Origin: Streptomyces flaveolus
GTDB taxonomy: Bacteria > Actinomycetota > Actinomycetes > Streptomycetales > Streptomycetaceae
Direction: 5' to 3'
Length of the DNA stretch: 64,000 bases
Assembly (NCBI RefSeq): GCF_000716535.1
Contig: NZ_JNWV01000038.1
Span: 27,745 to 91,744 of the forward strand
The notes under the pieces are model-generated. The model was not told where the DNA came from. It did no database searches and saw nothing but the letters and a program-made list of their open reading frames with translations. This document shows positions 20,198 through 28,213 of the stretch, piece after piece; positions within the stretch are counted from its first letter, which is position 1, and every line of letters begins with the position of its first letter. The position numbers and the translations under genes are program-made.

Positions 20198-21570
20198 CAC
20201 GTCTGGGGGCTGTCGCCACCGCGGCAGCCTCCTTCTTCGTCATCGCCGCCTCCTCCGCGCCCACCCCCGGCGCCCCCGGCATCGGCGACCCTTACTTCCC
20301 CCGGCTGGGCAACGGCGGCTTCGACGCCCGCCATTACGGCCTGGACATCTCCTACGCCCCGGACACCGGCCGCCTGGACGGCCGTACGACCCTCACGGCC
20401 CGCGCCACCCAGAAGCTCTCCTCCTTCGACCTCGACCTCCAGCAGCTCGAGGTCACCGGTGTCCAGGTCGACGGCAGACCCGCGCGGTTCACCCGCGACG
20501 GCGACGAGATCACCGTCACCCCGCGCCACCCGCTCGCCCAGGGACGGGACTTCACCGTCTCCGTGACCTACGGCGGCATACCGCAGGCCCTCGGCGGGCC
20601 GATCGTCTTCGGCTCCGACTACGGGTGGATGAAGACCCCCGACGGCGTCTTCGTCGCCTGCGAACCCAACGCCGCCTCCACCTGGTTCCCGTCCAGCGAC
20701 CACCCCGCCGACAAGGCCACCTACGACATCCGGATCAAGGCCCCCCGGGGTCTGACCGGCGTCTCCAACGGCCGGCTGGTGTCGACGTACGACAAGGGCG
20801 GCTCGACGTACACCCACTGGCGGGAGTCGAAGCCGATGGCGACCTACCTCGCCACCGCCACCATCGGGAAGTTCGACGTGCGCACCGGGCGCACCCCCGG
20901 CGGCATCCCCATCTACGTAGCCATCGACCCCGTGTTGAAGAACGGCAACAGCGTCGACGTGTACGCCGTCACGGCCGCCGCCACCGACTACTGGTCGCAG
21001 GTCTTCGGGCCCTACCCCTTCGAGGAGACCGGCGCGATCGTCGACGACATGCCGGAGGCGGGGTTCTCGCTGGAGGTGCAGAGCAAGCCCGCCTACTCGG
21101 CCGTGCGCAACGAGTCGACCATCGTGCACGAGCTGGCCCACCAGTGGTTCGGCGACTCGGTGAGCGTGGCCCGGTGGAAGGACATCTGGCTCAACGAGGG
21201 CTTCGCCACCTACGCCCAGTGGCTGTGGGCCGAGCACCAGGGCACCCGCAGCGCCCACGACTCCTTCCTGGCCGGCTACGACTCCCGCCCCGCCGACTCC
21301 GCCTTCTGGCAGATCAAGGTCGCCGACCCGCAACGGGACACGATGTTCGCCTCGGCCGTCTACCAGCGCGGCGCGATGACGCTCCAGATGCTGCGCGAGC
21401 GGATCGGTGACACGGCCTTCTTCAAGCTGCTGCCGGCCTGGACGAAGCTCCACCGGTACGGCAACGCGGACACCGCCGACTTCATCCGCCTCGCCGAGCG
21501 CGTCAGTGGCCGGCAGCTCGACGATCTCTTCGACACCTGGTTGTTCACCACAGGGAAACCCGCCCTGTGA
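20179..21570 (+). CDS. secreted M1 family zinc metallopeptidase (aminopeptidase N type)
   Basis: A 463-residue precursor. The ATG at 20179 follows AAAGGGA and gives a signal peptide (TLSRSARLGAV, hydrophobic core, SSAPTPG). An N-terminal beta domain is followed by the thermolysin-like domain: zinc site HELAH (H317, H321) with E340 in NEGFATY. The equivalent of the GxMEN substrate loop reads EAGFSLEVQ, a deviation from classical aminopeptidase N that may alter N-terminal recognition. The helical C-terminal domain is absent, so this is the short M1 form. Probably trims extracellular peptides for the neighbouring transporter. Confidence 0.9.
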   Translation: MTLSRSARLGAVATAAASFFVIAASSAPTPGAPGIGDPYFPRLGNGGFDARHYGLDISYAPDTGRLDGRTTLTARATQKLSSFDLDLQQLEVTGVQVDGRPARFTRDGDEITVTPRHPLAQGRDFTVSVTYGGIPQALGGPIVFGSDYGWMKTPDGVFVACEPNAASTWFPSSDHPADKATYDIRIKAPRGLTGVSNGRLVSTYDKGGSTYTHWRESKPMATYLATATIGKFDVRTGRTPGGIPIYVAIDPVLKNGNSVDVYAVTAAATDYWSQVFGPYPFEETGAIVDDMPEAGFSLEVQSKPAYSAVRNESTIVHELAHQWFGDSVSVARWKDIWLNEGFATYAQWLWAEHQGTRSAHDSFLAGYDSRPADSAFWQIKVADPQRDTMFASAVYQRGAMTLQMLRERIGDTAFFKLLPAWTKLHRYGNADTADFIRLAERVSGRQLDDLFDTWLFTTGKPAL

Positions 21571-21617
21571 GCCTGGCTTTGTAAGGTTCACGCACTCTGG
21601 CGGGTGAGAATGTCGGG

Positions 21618-22277
21618 GTGCAGCTCCAGCAACTCTTCAGTCCCTCCGTCCAGCACACGCTCGATGTGATCGGCATCTTCGTGTTCGCGATCTCCGGCGC
21701 CCTGCTGGCCGTGCGGAAGAACTTCGACGTCTTCGGCATCGCCGTCCTCGCCGAGGTCACCGCGCTGGGCGGCGGGCTGTTCCGCGACCTGGTGATCGGA
21801 GCCGTACCCCCGGCCGCCTTCACGGACCTGGGCTACTTCGTCACCCCACTGCTCGCCACGCTCGTCGTCTTCTTCCTGCATCCGCACGTGGAGCGCATCC
21901 AGGCGGCGGTGCTCGTCTTCGACGCGGCCGGCCTCGGCCTGTTCTGTGTCAGCGGTACGACGAAGGCGTACAGCTACGGTCTCGGCCTGACCGCGTCGGC
22001 GACGCTGGGCCTCGCCACCGCCGTGGGCGGCGGCGTGCTGCGGGACGTCCTGGCCAACGAGGTGCCCTCGCTGCTGCGCTGGGACCGCGACCTCTACGCG
22101 GTCCCGGCGATGGTCGGCGCCACGATGGTCGTCCTGTGCATCCGCTACGACGTCCTGACCCCGCTCACCAGCGGGCTCGCGGTGATCACGGCTTTCGTAC
22201 TGCGCCTGCTCGCGATGCGGTACCACTGGCGAGCGCCGCGCGCGTGGAACCGCCGGTCGACGGTGACCGAGGAGTAG
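21618..22277 (+). CDS. TRIC-type cation channel / glycine-transporter-domain (UPF0126) membrane protein
   Basis: A 219-residue integral membrane protein with about seven helices, formed by two repeats of the UPF0126 unit. Each repeat carries a Gly-rich kinked helix: ALGGGLFRDLVIG and AVGGGVLRDVLANEVP, the hallmark of bacterial TRIC channels. The same Pfam family has also been annotated as a glycine transporter domain. The start is GTG 21618, 47 bases after the M1 gene. Its last 92 bases overlap the 3' end of the convergent esterase gene. Confidence 0.88.
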   Translation: MQLQQLFSPSVQHTLDVIGIFVFAISGALLAVRKNFDVFGIAVLAEVTALGGGLFRDLVIGAVPPAAFTDLGYFVTPLLATLVVFFLHPHVERIQAAVLVFDAAGLGLFCVSGTTKAYSYGLGLTASATLGLATAVGGGVLRDVLANEVPSLLRWDRDLYAVPAMVGATMVVLCIRYDVLTPLTSGLAVITAFVLRLLAMRYHWRAPRAWNRRSTVTEE

Positions 22278-23445
22278 TCCCGGGAGCGGTCCCGGCGACG
22301 GAGGTGTCCCGCCCCTCGGCGTGGCTCTGGCCCATCTGGAGGGTCAGCCAGCGGAAGGCGGTGTCGACCTGCGGGCGCCACAGCGCCATGGTGTGCCCGC
22401 CCGCGCTGCGCGGCAGGAACACCACCCGCACCGTGGTCGGTGCCTTGGCGACGGCCTGCAGGGCCATGCCCGCCTGGTAGCCGTCGCCGGACTCGCCGGA
22501 GAGGTACAGCGCGATCCTGGGCGGCACGGCCGCCTGCCTGAGCAGGAGATAGGGGTTGTTCGCGGCGCGCAGGGCGGGGGTCTGGGCGGCGAGGGAGTCG
22601 CGTTCGCCGATCGGGTCGTTGTAGCCGGACATGCTCACCGCGGCCCGGTACCGGTCGGGGTGGGCCACGGCGAGCTTCACCGCGCAGTGCGCGCCCGCCG
22701 AGTACCCGGCCACCGCCCAGCCCCGGGGGGCCGGCTGGGCCCGGAAGTTGTCCATGACCATCTTCGGGACGTCGATGCTGAGCCAGGTGTCGGCGTTGAC
22801 CTGTCCCGGGATGTTGGCGCAGCCCGTGTCCACGCCGGCCAGCAGGTTGGTGCGCGGGGCGACCAGGATGAACGGCGCCACCCGCCCGCTCCTCATCAGC
22901 GGCAGCAACTGCTCGTGCGCCTTGAGCGACCCGAACCACGCCTTCGCGGAACCGGGGTAGCCCGGCAGCAGTTCCACCACCGGGAACTTCTTGTTCCGGT
23001 AGGCCGGCTCGTCGTACTGCGGCGGCAGCCAGACGTAGACCTCGGCGTTCACGCCGGAGACCCGGCCCCTGAGCTGGGTGACGCGGACTCCGCCGGCCGC
23101 GCGCATGCCGGGTCCGTCGGCGGCCGCGAAGGTCTGTCGGACCTTGGGCAGCCGGGCCACCGTGATGCCGCCGGTGCCGTCCTTGCCGAGGTCGGCGGCC
23201 TGCTGGACGTGGTCGCCGGTGCCGAGCAGGTCGGCCCAGTTGTCGTAGAGGTCGTTCTGATTGTTGACCAGCACGAAGACCAGGGTGACGGCCGTGCCCT
23301 GGGCGAACAGCAGCATGAGGATCCGGGCCGTGATCCGCAGGGGTTTCGGCCCGCGCATCCGCGACCACAGGACGAGCGGCAGTATGAGGGCGACGACCGA
23401 CAGCAGGATGGCCGTGCAGAGGAACGGGGTCCCGGTGAGGCTCAT
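22186..23445 (-). CDS. membrane-anchored esterase, alpha/beta hydrolase (esterase D/antigen 85-like)
   Basis: A 419-residue protein. Two N-terminal membrane helices (residues about 6-27 and 38-58) are followed by an external hydrolase domain. The nucleophile elbow is AGYSAGAHCAVK, the oxyanion region is LLPGYPG, and the likely catalytic His is in RSAGGHTMALWRPQ. This matches the putative-esterase family to which mycolyltransferases belong, but mycolate transfer is not expected in Streptomyces. ATG 23445 gives a clean N-terminal anchor; a GTG at 23496 is possible. The last 60 residues are low complexity and antisense to the TRIC gene, suggesting loss of an earlier stop. Confidence 0.82.
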   Translation of the reverse strand: MSLTGTPFLCTAILLSVVALILPLVLWSRMRGPKPLRITARILMLLFAQGTAVTLVFVLVNNQNDLYDNWADLLGTGDHVQQAADLGKDGTGGITVARLPKVRQTFAAADGPGMRAAGGVRVTQLRGRVSGVNAEVYVWLPPQYDEPAYRNKKFPVVELLPGYPGSAKAWFGSLKAHEQLLPLMRSGRVAPFILVAPRTNLLAGVDTGCANIPGQVNADTWLSIDVPKMVMDNFRAQPAPRGWAVAGYSAGAHCAVKLAVAHPDRYRAAVSMSGYNDPIGERDSLAAQTPALRAANNPYLLLRQAAVPPRIALYLSGESGDGYQAGMALQAVAKAPTTVRVVFLPRSAGGHTMALWRPQVDTAFRWLTLQMGQSHAEGRDTSVAGTAPGTTPRSPSTGGSTRAALASGTASRAGAVRKP

Positions 23446-23610
23446 GTCCCCATAGAGGGGAATTCGGAGCGGCGGGTTGTGGACGAGTCCGGACACTTAC
23501 CGAGAAATTGCCGGAACCTCACCCGGGAGCGGGAGCGGATCATCCGTTGATCACTTCACCCCAGGCCAAGAAAGCTACCGCTTAGTAGTTTCCTGCTGTA
23601 CCGTTCAGCC

Positions 23611-24474
23611 ATGCCAGAAGCAGCTTCCGCCCCATCCCCGACGCGGGCCCTGATCGGCGACAGCGAGTTCGACCGCGACACCGCGGTCACCCGGCGCGAG
23701 CCCGGCGTCTACGACATCGACCTCTCGGCCGGCTGGACCATCATCAGCGCCGTCAACGGCGGCTATCTGCTGGCCGTGCTCGGCCGGGCCCTCGCGGACA
23801 CCCTCCCGCACCCGGACCCCTTCTCCGTCACCGCGCACTACCTGACCGCCTCCCGGCCCGGCCCGGCGGTCGTCCGCACCGAGACCGTCCGCACCGGCCG
23901 CACCCTCTCCACCGGCCAGGCCTCGCTCTTCCAGTACGACGACGAGGGCAACAAGGTCGAACGCATCCGCGTCCTCGCCTCCTACGGCGACCTCGCCACC
24001 CTCCCCGACGACGTCCGGACGACCGCCGCCCCGCCCGCGATGCCTCCGCTGGAGCAGTGCTTCGGCCCCGAGGACGGGCCTGCCCCGGTCGAGGGCAGCT
24101 CCGCCATCGCCGACCGGCTGATGCTCAAGCTCGACCCCGCCACCCTCGGCTGGGCGCTCGGCGCGCCCTCCGGCAAGGGGGAGATGCGCGCCTGGCTCGG
24201 CCTCGCCGACGGCCGGGACGCCGACCCGCTCTCGCTGCTCCTCGCCGTGGACGCCCTCCCGCCCACCGCCTTCGAGCTGGGCCTCAAGGGCTGGGTGCCC
24301 ACCGTGGAGCTCACCGTCCACGTCCGGCACCGCCCGGCCCCCGGCCCGCTGCGGGTGTCCATCACCACCCGCAACCTGGCCGGCGGCTTCCTGGAGGAGG
24401 ACGCCGAGGTCTGGGACAGCGCGGACCGCCTGGTCGCCCAGTCCCGTCAGCTTGCCCGGGTCAGGCTCGGCTGA
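23611..24474 (+). CDS. acyl-CoA thioesterase family protein (double hotdog)
   Basis: A 287-residue protein with two hotdog halves in the TesB-like arrangement. WTIISAVNGGYLLAVLGRAL is the N-terminal hotdog helix and VTAHYLTASRPGPAVV its following strand; the C-terminal half repeats the pattern (LLLAVDALPPTAFEL, TVELTVHVRHRPAPGPL). It probably hydrolyses acyl-CoA in the cytosol. A CTAC-N6-GTAG inverted repeat at 23575-23588 lies 22 bases upstream and may be an operator. Its last 14 bases overlap the convergent TIGR03086-type gene. Confidence 0.85.
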   Translation: MPEAASAPSPTRALIGDSEFDRDTAVTRREPGVYDIDLSAGWTIISAVNGGYLLAVLGRALADTLPHPDPFSVTAHYLTASRPGPAVVRTETVRTGRTLSTGQASLFQYDDEGNKVERIRVLASYGDLATLPDDVRTTAAPPAMPPLEQCFGPEDGPAPVEGSSAIADRLMLKLDPATLGWALGAPSGKGEMRAWLGLADGRDADPLSLLLAVDALPPTAFELGLKGWVPTVELTVHVRHRPAPGPLRVSITTRNLAGGFLEEDAEVWDSADRLVAQSRQLARVRLG

Positions 24475-25042
24475 GCGGCTCGCGCCCCAGCCAGGCCGCC
24501 AGGCGCTCGTAGGGGCCGGCTCCTTCTGGGGCCGGCACCGGCGCCTCGAAGGGGCGGCCCTCACGCGGCCCGTCGGGCAGTGCCTCGTGCGCGGCGGCCA
24601 GCGCGAACTCGGCCGGCTCCGGATCGAGCGCGAGCGGATGGCCGACCGCCTCGGAGAGATCCCAGGTGTGCGCCACGATCTCCATCACATACGCCGACAG
24701 CGCGGCCCGCCCGGAGATCTCTCCCCACGGCATCCGCACGGTCGACGCCATCCGCTCCTCGCTCGCCCAGGCCTTCACGGCCCGCTCCCTGACCTCGTCG
24801 TACGCCTCCGCCCAGCGGTTGTCCGGGACGTCGGGCGCGGTCATCGGCTCGGACTGCCCGTCGGCGCCCTCACCGACGAGCGCGATCCGGCGGGTGCCGC
24901 CGACGACATGGCCCAGCAGCGCCCGCACGTCGAACTCGGTGCAGGGCGTCGGGAGGGTGAGCTGGTCGGGGCGGACGGTCCGGATGAGCTCGGTCGCCTG
25001 GACGGTGGCGCGGGCGTACAGGGGGCGGGGATCGATGGACAT
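24461..25042 (-). CDS. TIGR03086-type metal-binding protein (DinB/maleylpyruvate isomerase fold)
   Basis: A 193-residue protein. The opening ATVQATELIRTV, PTPCTEFDVRALLGHVVGG and the later VMEIVAHTWDLSEA form the four-helix bundle with the conserved H-x3-E/H-type metal site of the maleylpyruvate isomerase N-terminal family. Related proteins use mycothiol as thiol cofactor. ATG 25042 has GAGAGG upstream; the in-frame ATG at 25120 overlaps the operator region. Divergent from a WYL regulator with a perfect palindrome between them, so probably its target. Confidence 0.85.
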   Translation of the reverse strand: MSIDPRPLYARATVQATELIRTVRPDQLTLPTPCTEFDVRALLGHVVGGTRRIALVGEGADGQSEPMTAPDVPDNRWAEAYDEVRERAVKAWASEERMASTVRMPWGEISGRAALSAYVMEIVAHTWDLSEAVGHPLALDPEPAEFALAAAHEALPDGPREGRPFEAPVPAPEGAGPYERLAAWLGREPLSRA

Positions 25043-25098
25043 GCCGGGCCTCTCTCGGGTGGATGCGCGTCGGTGCTGGGAAGAGGCTCCCTCGAAAA

Positions 25099-25117
25099 CC
25101 TGACAACCACTGTCAGG
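25099..25117. promoter_or_regulatory. operator between the WYL regulator and its divergent target
   Basis: CCTGACA (25099-25105) and TGTCAGG (25111-25117) form a perfect 7-bp inverted repeat with a 5-base spacer. It lies midway between the two divergent start codons, suited to control both genes. Confidence 0.65.
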
Positions 25118-25155
25118 CATTGTCCCGGCCACCCGCACGGCGGGATCCTGGCGCG

Positions 25156-26133
25156 GTGAAGTCCGACCGGCTGCTCTCGATCCTGCTGCTCCTCCAGACC
25201 CGGGGCCGCGTCCCCGCGCCCGAACTCGCCGACCGGCTGGAGGTGTCGGTCCGCACCATCTACCGCGACGTGGAGGCGCTGTCCGCCGCCGGCGTCCCGG
25301 TGTACGCCGAGCGCGGCCGGCACGGCGGCATCGAACTCCTCCCGGGCTTCCGCACCGACGTCACCGGGCTGACCACCGACGAGTCCCGCGCCCTGTTCGT
25401 CCTGGCCGCTCAGGGCGCCCATGCCGCACTCGGCCTCGACGCGGCTCTCGGCTCGGCCCTGCGCAAGGTGATGGCCGCGCTGCCGGCGCCGCACCGGCCC
25501 GCCGCCGAGGTGACCAGCCGCCGCATCCTGGTCGACGCCACCCGCTGGAGGAGCGGCCCGCGGCACTCCGCCGACCTGGACGTGCTCCAGGACGCGGTGT
25601 TCTCCGACCGGCGCCTGAGACTGCGCTACCGGCACAGCGGGGAGCGGGAACCGCGGACGTACACCGTGGATCCCTACGGCCTCGTCGCCAAGGCCGGGGT
25701 CTGGTACCTCGTCGCCGACCGGCGCGGCCGGCCCCGGCTGTTCCGCGCCGACCGCGTGCGCTCGGCCCGTCTGCTGGACGAGCCCGTACGGCGCCGGCCC
25801 GGCGTCGAACTCGCGGACGTCTGGGAGCTGTTGCGCCGACAGGTGGAGGAGCGGGAGGACGAGATCGAGGTCACCGTGCGGGTACGGCGTGAACTGCTCG
25901 ACATGTTCCAGCGCATGGTCGCCGCACAACTGACGGCTCCGCCCGAGGACGACGGCGCGAGCGAGTGGGTCACCGCGCGGCTGGCCTACCCGGTGCTGCG
26001 CGCGGTGCGCCAACTCCTCGCCTTCTCCGACCGGGTGGAGATCCTGGACCCGCCCGAGGCCCGCGCGGAACTGCTGGCCGGGGCCCGCTCCGTCACGGCC
26101 CTGTACCAGGGGGAGGATCCGGCCGACGGCTGA
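25156..26133 (+). CDS. DeoR/HTH_11-type transcriptional regulator with WYL domain
   Basis: A 325-residue regulator. An N-terminal winged helix (LLSILLLLQTRGRVPAPELA, then LEVSVRTIYRDVEALSAAGVPV) precedes a WYL domain (YTVDPYGLVAKAGVWYLVA, with RLFRADRVRSARL) and a C-terminal extension. WYL domains sense small ligands or nucleic acids. The start is GTG 25156; upstream in-frame codons lie in the operator. Probably regulates itself and the divergent TIGR03086-type gene. Confidence 0.88.
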   Translation: MKSDRLLSILLLLQTRGRVPAPELADRLEVSVRTIYRDVEALSAAGVPVYAERGRHGGIELLPGFRTDVTGLTTDESRALFVLAAQGAHAALGLDAALGSALRKVMAALPAPHRPAAEVTSRRILVDATRWRSGPRHSADLDVLQDAVFSDRRLRLRYRHSGEREPRTYTVDPYGLVAKAGVWYLVADRRGRPRLFRADRVRSARLLDEPVRRRPGVELADVWELLRRQVEEREDEIEVTVRVRRELLDMFQRMVAAQLTAPPEDDGASEWVTARLAYPVLRAVRQLLAFSDRVEILDPPEARAELLAGARSVTALYQGEDPADG

Positions 26134-26176
26134 ACCCGCCAGCGGTGGCGGAGAGGTGCGGCCTGCCGTGAACGGC

Positions 26177-26803
26177 TCAGTCCAGCCAGTGGCTGCGGCC
26201 GATGCTGATGAGCCGAAGCTGGCGGGTGGCGAGCTGCGTGACCCGCTCCCGCTCCTCCGCCGGGGCCTCCAGCGCCTCCAGGAACAGGGAGGCGGTGATG
26301 AGCATCTGGTCGACGTAGAGGTGCGCGAGCATCAGCAGGTCGTCGTCGCTCCAGCCCGCCGCCTCCGGGTCCTTGGCCAGCTCGGTCTTCACCTCCTCGG
26401 CGAACCGGTGCAGTTGGGACCGGATGGCCTCGCGCACCGGCTGAACTCCGCCATGTCGCTCCCGGGCGATGAAACGGACATGTGCGGGGTACGCGTCTAC
26501 GTGACGGGCGATCAACTCGACGGCGCGCGTGATGCGTTCCTCGCTGTCGCCCGTGGTGGACACCGTCGTCCGCACCATCGGATGCAGGCTGCCCAGCGCC
26601 TCGTCGACCAGGGCCACGCCGAGGTCGGCGGTCGAGCGGAAGTGCCGGTAGAAGGCGGTCGGGGCCACCCCGACGGCTCGGGTGACCTCGCGCAGACCCA
26701 GGCTGCTCAGGCTCTGCTCCTCCAGCAGCGCGAGCGCCGCGTCGAGGAACGCCTGCCGGGTCTTCTGCTTCTGGGCCTGCCGGATGCCGAGGGTGTGACT
26801 CAT
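26177..26803 (-). CDS. TetR family regulator (FabR-like)
   Basis: A 208-residue repressor. The DNA-binding part is FLDAALALLEEQSLSSLGLREVTRAVGVAPTAFYRHF without the break, including the TetR recognition helix APTAFYRHF, and the C-terminal part resembles FabR-like regulators of membrane lipid genes (HVRFIARERHGG, VDQMLITASLFLEAL). The ATG is at 26803. Three AACAACTGTT-like sites stand in the divergent region. The targets are probably itself and the two small membrane-protein genes downstream, which suits an envelope-related role. Confidence 0.85.
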   Translation of the reverse strand: MSHTLGIRQAQKQKTRQAFLDAALALLEEQSLSSLGLREVTRAVGVAPTAFYRHFRSTADLGVALVDEALGSLHPMVRTTVSTTGDSEERITRAVELIARHVDAYPAHVRFIARERHGGVQPVREAIRSQLHRFAEEVKTELAKDPEAAGWSDDDLLMLAHLYVDQMLITASLFLEALEAPAEERERVTQLATRQLRLISIGRSHWLD

Positions 26804-26814
26804 GTCATCCAGTT

Positions 26815-26895
26815 AACAACTGTTCTCTGGAATTGAAAAGCCGTCGGGAGCGCTAGACTCGAAGTCAGTGAACAACTGTTACTACAACTGTTCAC
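26815..26895. promoter_or_regulatory. TetR operators and promoter in the divergent region
   Basis: AACAACTGTT occurs at 26815-26824 and 26871-26880, and a related ACAACTGTTC at 26884-26893. The last two form GTGAACA...TGTTCAC at 26868-26895. TTGAAA (26833-26838) and TAGACT (26854-26859) look like a promoter for the rightward genes, with 15-base spacing, placing the double site just downstream of the transcription start. Confidence 0.6.
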
Positions 26896-26948
26896 CGAGA
26901 CTTCACACCGGCTGAACACGAGGCATATCGGAGGGGGGATCTGATCCC

Positions 26949-27116
26949 ATGCTGTTCCTCGTCGCCGCACTCATGCTGCTCGGCGTCGTGCTGGGCACCG
27001 TCGCTCACGCATCGCTGACCGTCACCGCCGTCCTGGCCGCCGTCATCGCCGTCTGGCTCGGCGTCTTCGCCATCCGCGAGCGTCACGGGCGCCGCCGCCA
27101 CACCTCGGCCAACTGA
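26949..27116 (+). CDS. small membrane protein, 55 residues
   Basis: ATG 26949 to TGA 27116 with a strong GGAGGGGGG ribosome site about 10 bases upstream. The product has two hydrophobic stretches (LFLVAALMLLGVVLGTV and TAVLAAVIAVWLGVFAI) and a basic C-terminus (RERHGRRRH), so an inner-membrane hairpin with both ends inside is expected. It is first in a likely two-gene unit with the DUF4190 gene, under the divergent TetR regulator. No function is known. Confidence 0.7.
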   Translation: MLFLVAALMLLGVVLGTVAHASLTVTAVLAAVIAVWLGVFAIRERHGRRRHTSAN

Positions 27117-27169
27117 CCGCCCGAACCTCGGCCAGCCGCCCCCGGAAAGGACTTCAGGAGCTGAGCGTC

Positions 27170-27454
27170 ATGCACCTCACCGCACCGGCCACCGGCCGCA
27201 CCCGCACCGACATCCGCCCGCGCCCCCGCGACGCCGACGGCATGGCCGTCGCGTCCTTCATCCTCGGCCTCCTCGGCCTGCTCGTCCTCAACCTCTTCCT
27301 CGGCCCGATCGCCATCGTCCTGGCCACGGTCGCCCTCTGGCGCGGCACGACCCGCCGGGGCCGCGCCTACCTCGGCCTGGCCCTGGGCATCGCCGACCTG
27401 GCGGTCCTCGTCACGGCGATGGAACTCTCGGGCACGGTGTCCTGGAGCCTGTGA
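27170..27454 (+). CDS. small membrane protein with DUF4190 domain
   Basis: A 94-residue protein. A basic N-terminus is followed by the DUF4190 pattern: MAVASFILGLLGLLVLNLFL (helix 1), then RGRAYLGLALGIADLAVLV (helix 2) with a short cytosolic loop. AGGAG precedes the ATG by 10 bases. It follows the 55-residue membrane protein by 53 bases and probably shares its TetR-controlled promoter. Function unknown. Confidence 0.8.
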   Translation: MHLTAPATGRTRTDIRPRPRDADGMAVASFILGLLGLLVLNLFLGPIAIVLATVALWRGTTRRGRAYLGLALGIADLAVLVTAMELSGTVSWSL

Positions 27455-28213
27455 GCGGCCGGCAGCCCCGGGCCCTTCACCGCACCCGCACGGCGGCCCC
27501 ACCCGGCCGCCCCGCCGCCTGGCGGTACCCACACGGTCGTTGTCCCGCCGCACCCGTCGACTGGCTGCTGCGTCGCCTGGCGGCACCCGCACGGTCGTTG
27601 TCCTGCCGCACCCGCAAGGCGGCCCCACCGGCTGGCCGGCCGCCACGCTGCTGTCCGATCGCATCGGCCGACCGGTCGCCCCGCTGCTGTCCGACCGCAC
27701 GCGCCGGCCGGCCGCAGTGTCACGCGCGCCGACCGGCACCCCGCCGCCCCGCCGCGCCCGTCGACTGGCCGCCCCGTCGCCTGGCGGCACCCGTACGGCC
27801 GTTGTCCCGCCGCACCCGTACGGCGGCCCCACCGGCCGACCGGTCGCAGCGCTGCTGTCCGACCGCACGTGCCGGCCGGCCGCAGCGTCGCGCGTGCCGA
27901 CCGGCACCCCGCCGCCCTGCCGCACCTGTCGACTGGCCGTTCCGTCGCCTGGCGGCACCCGCACGGCCGTTGTCCCGCCGGACCGGCTGCATCGCCGCCC
28001 CGTCGGACCGGCTGCATCGCCGCCCCGTCGGACCGGCTGCACCGCGCCGCGCCCGCCGTGGGCGATCGTTCCGCAGGGTGGAACGGGTGGGCGCGGCCGA
28101 CAGTGCCGGGTGCGCCGCCACCGAGCCCTGGCGCGGCCGACGCGAGGCGCGAAGCCAACAGCACCCACTCGCGGCCGAAACCGACCGCAGGAGAGCCGTA
28201 GAATCGCCTCACC
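27455..28213. repeat. 759-base intergenic region with long degenerate tandem repeats
   Basis: No credible gene. A block beginning CGCCTGGCGG(C/T)ACCC recurs at 27516, 27574, 27778 and 27946, giving units of 58, 204 and 168 bp. Shared modules include a CGGTCGTTGTCC-type box, a GGCGGCCCCACCGG box, a CTGCTGTCCGACCGCAC box and a CGTCGACTGGC box. The right end has a 26-bp unit (GGACCGGCTGCATCGCC...) in three copies at about 27976-28050. All six frames give only Arg/Pro/Gly-rich repetitive peptides. The last 150 bases lead into the cysteine desulfurase start, with a TAGAAT box at 28199-28204. Confidence 0.75.
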
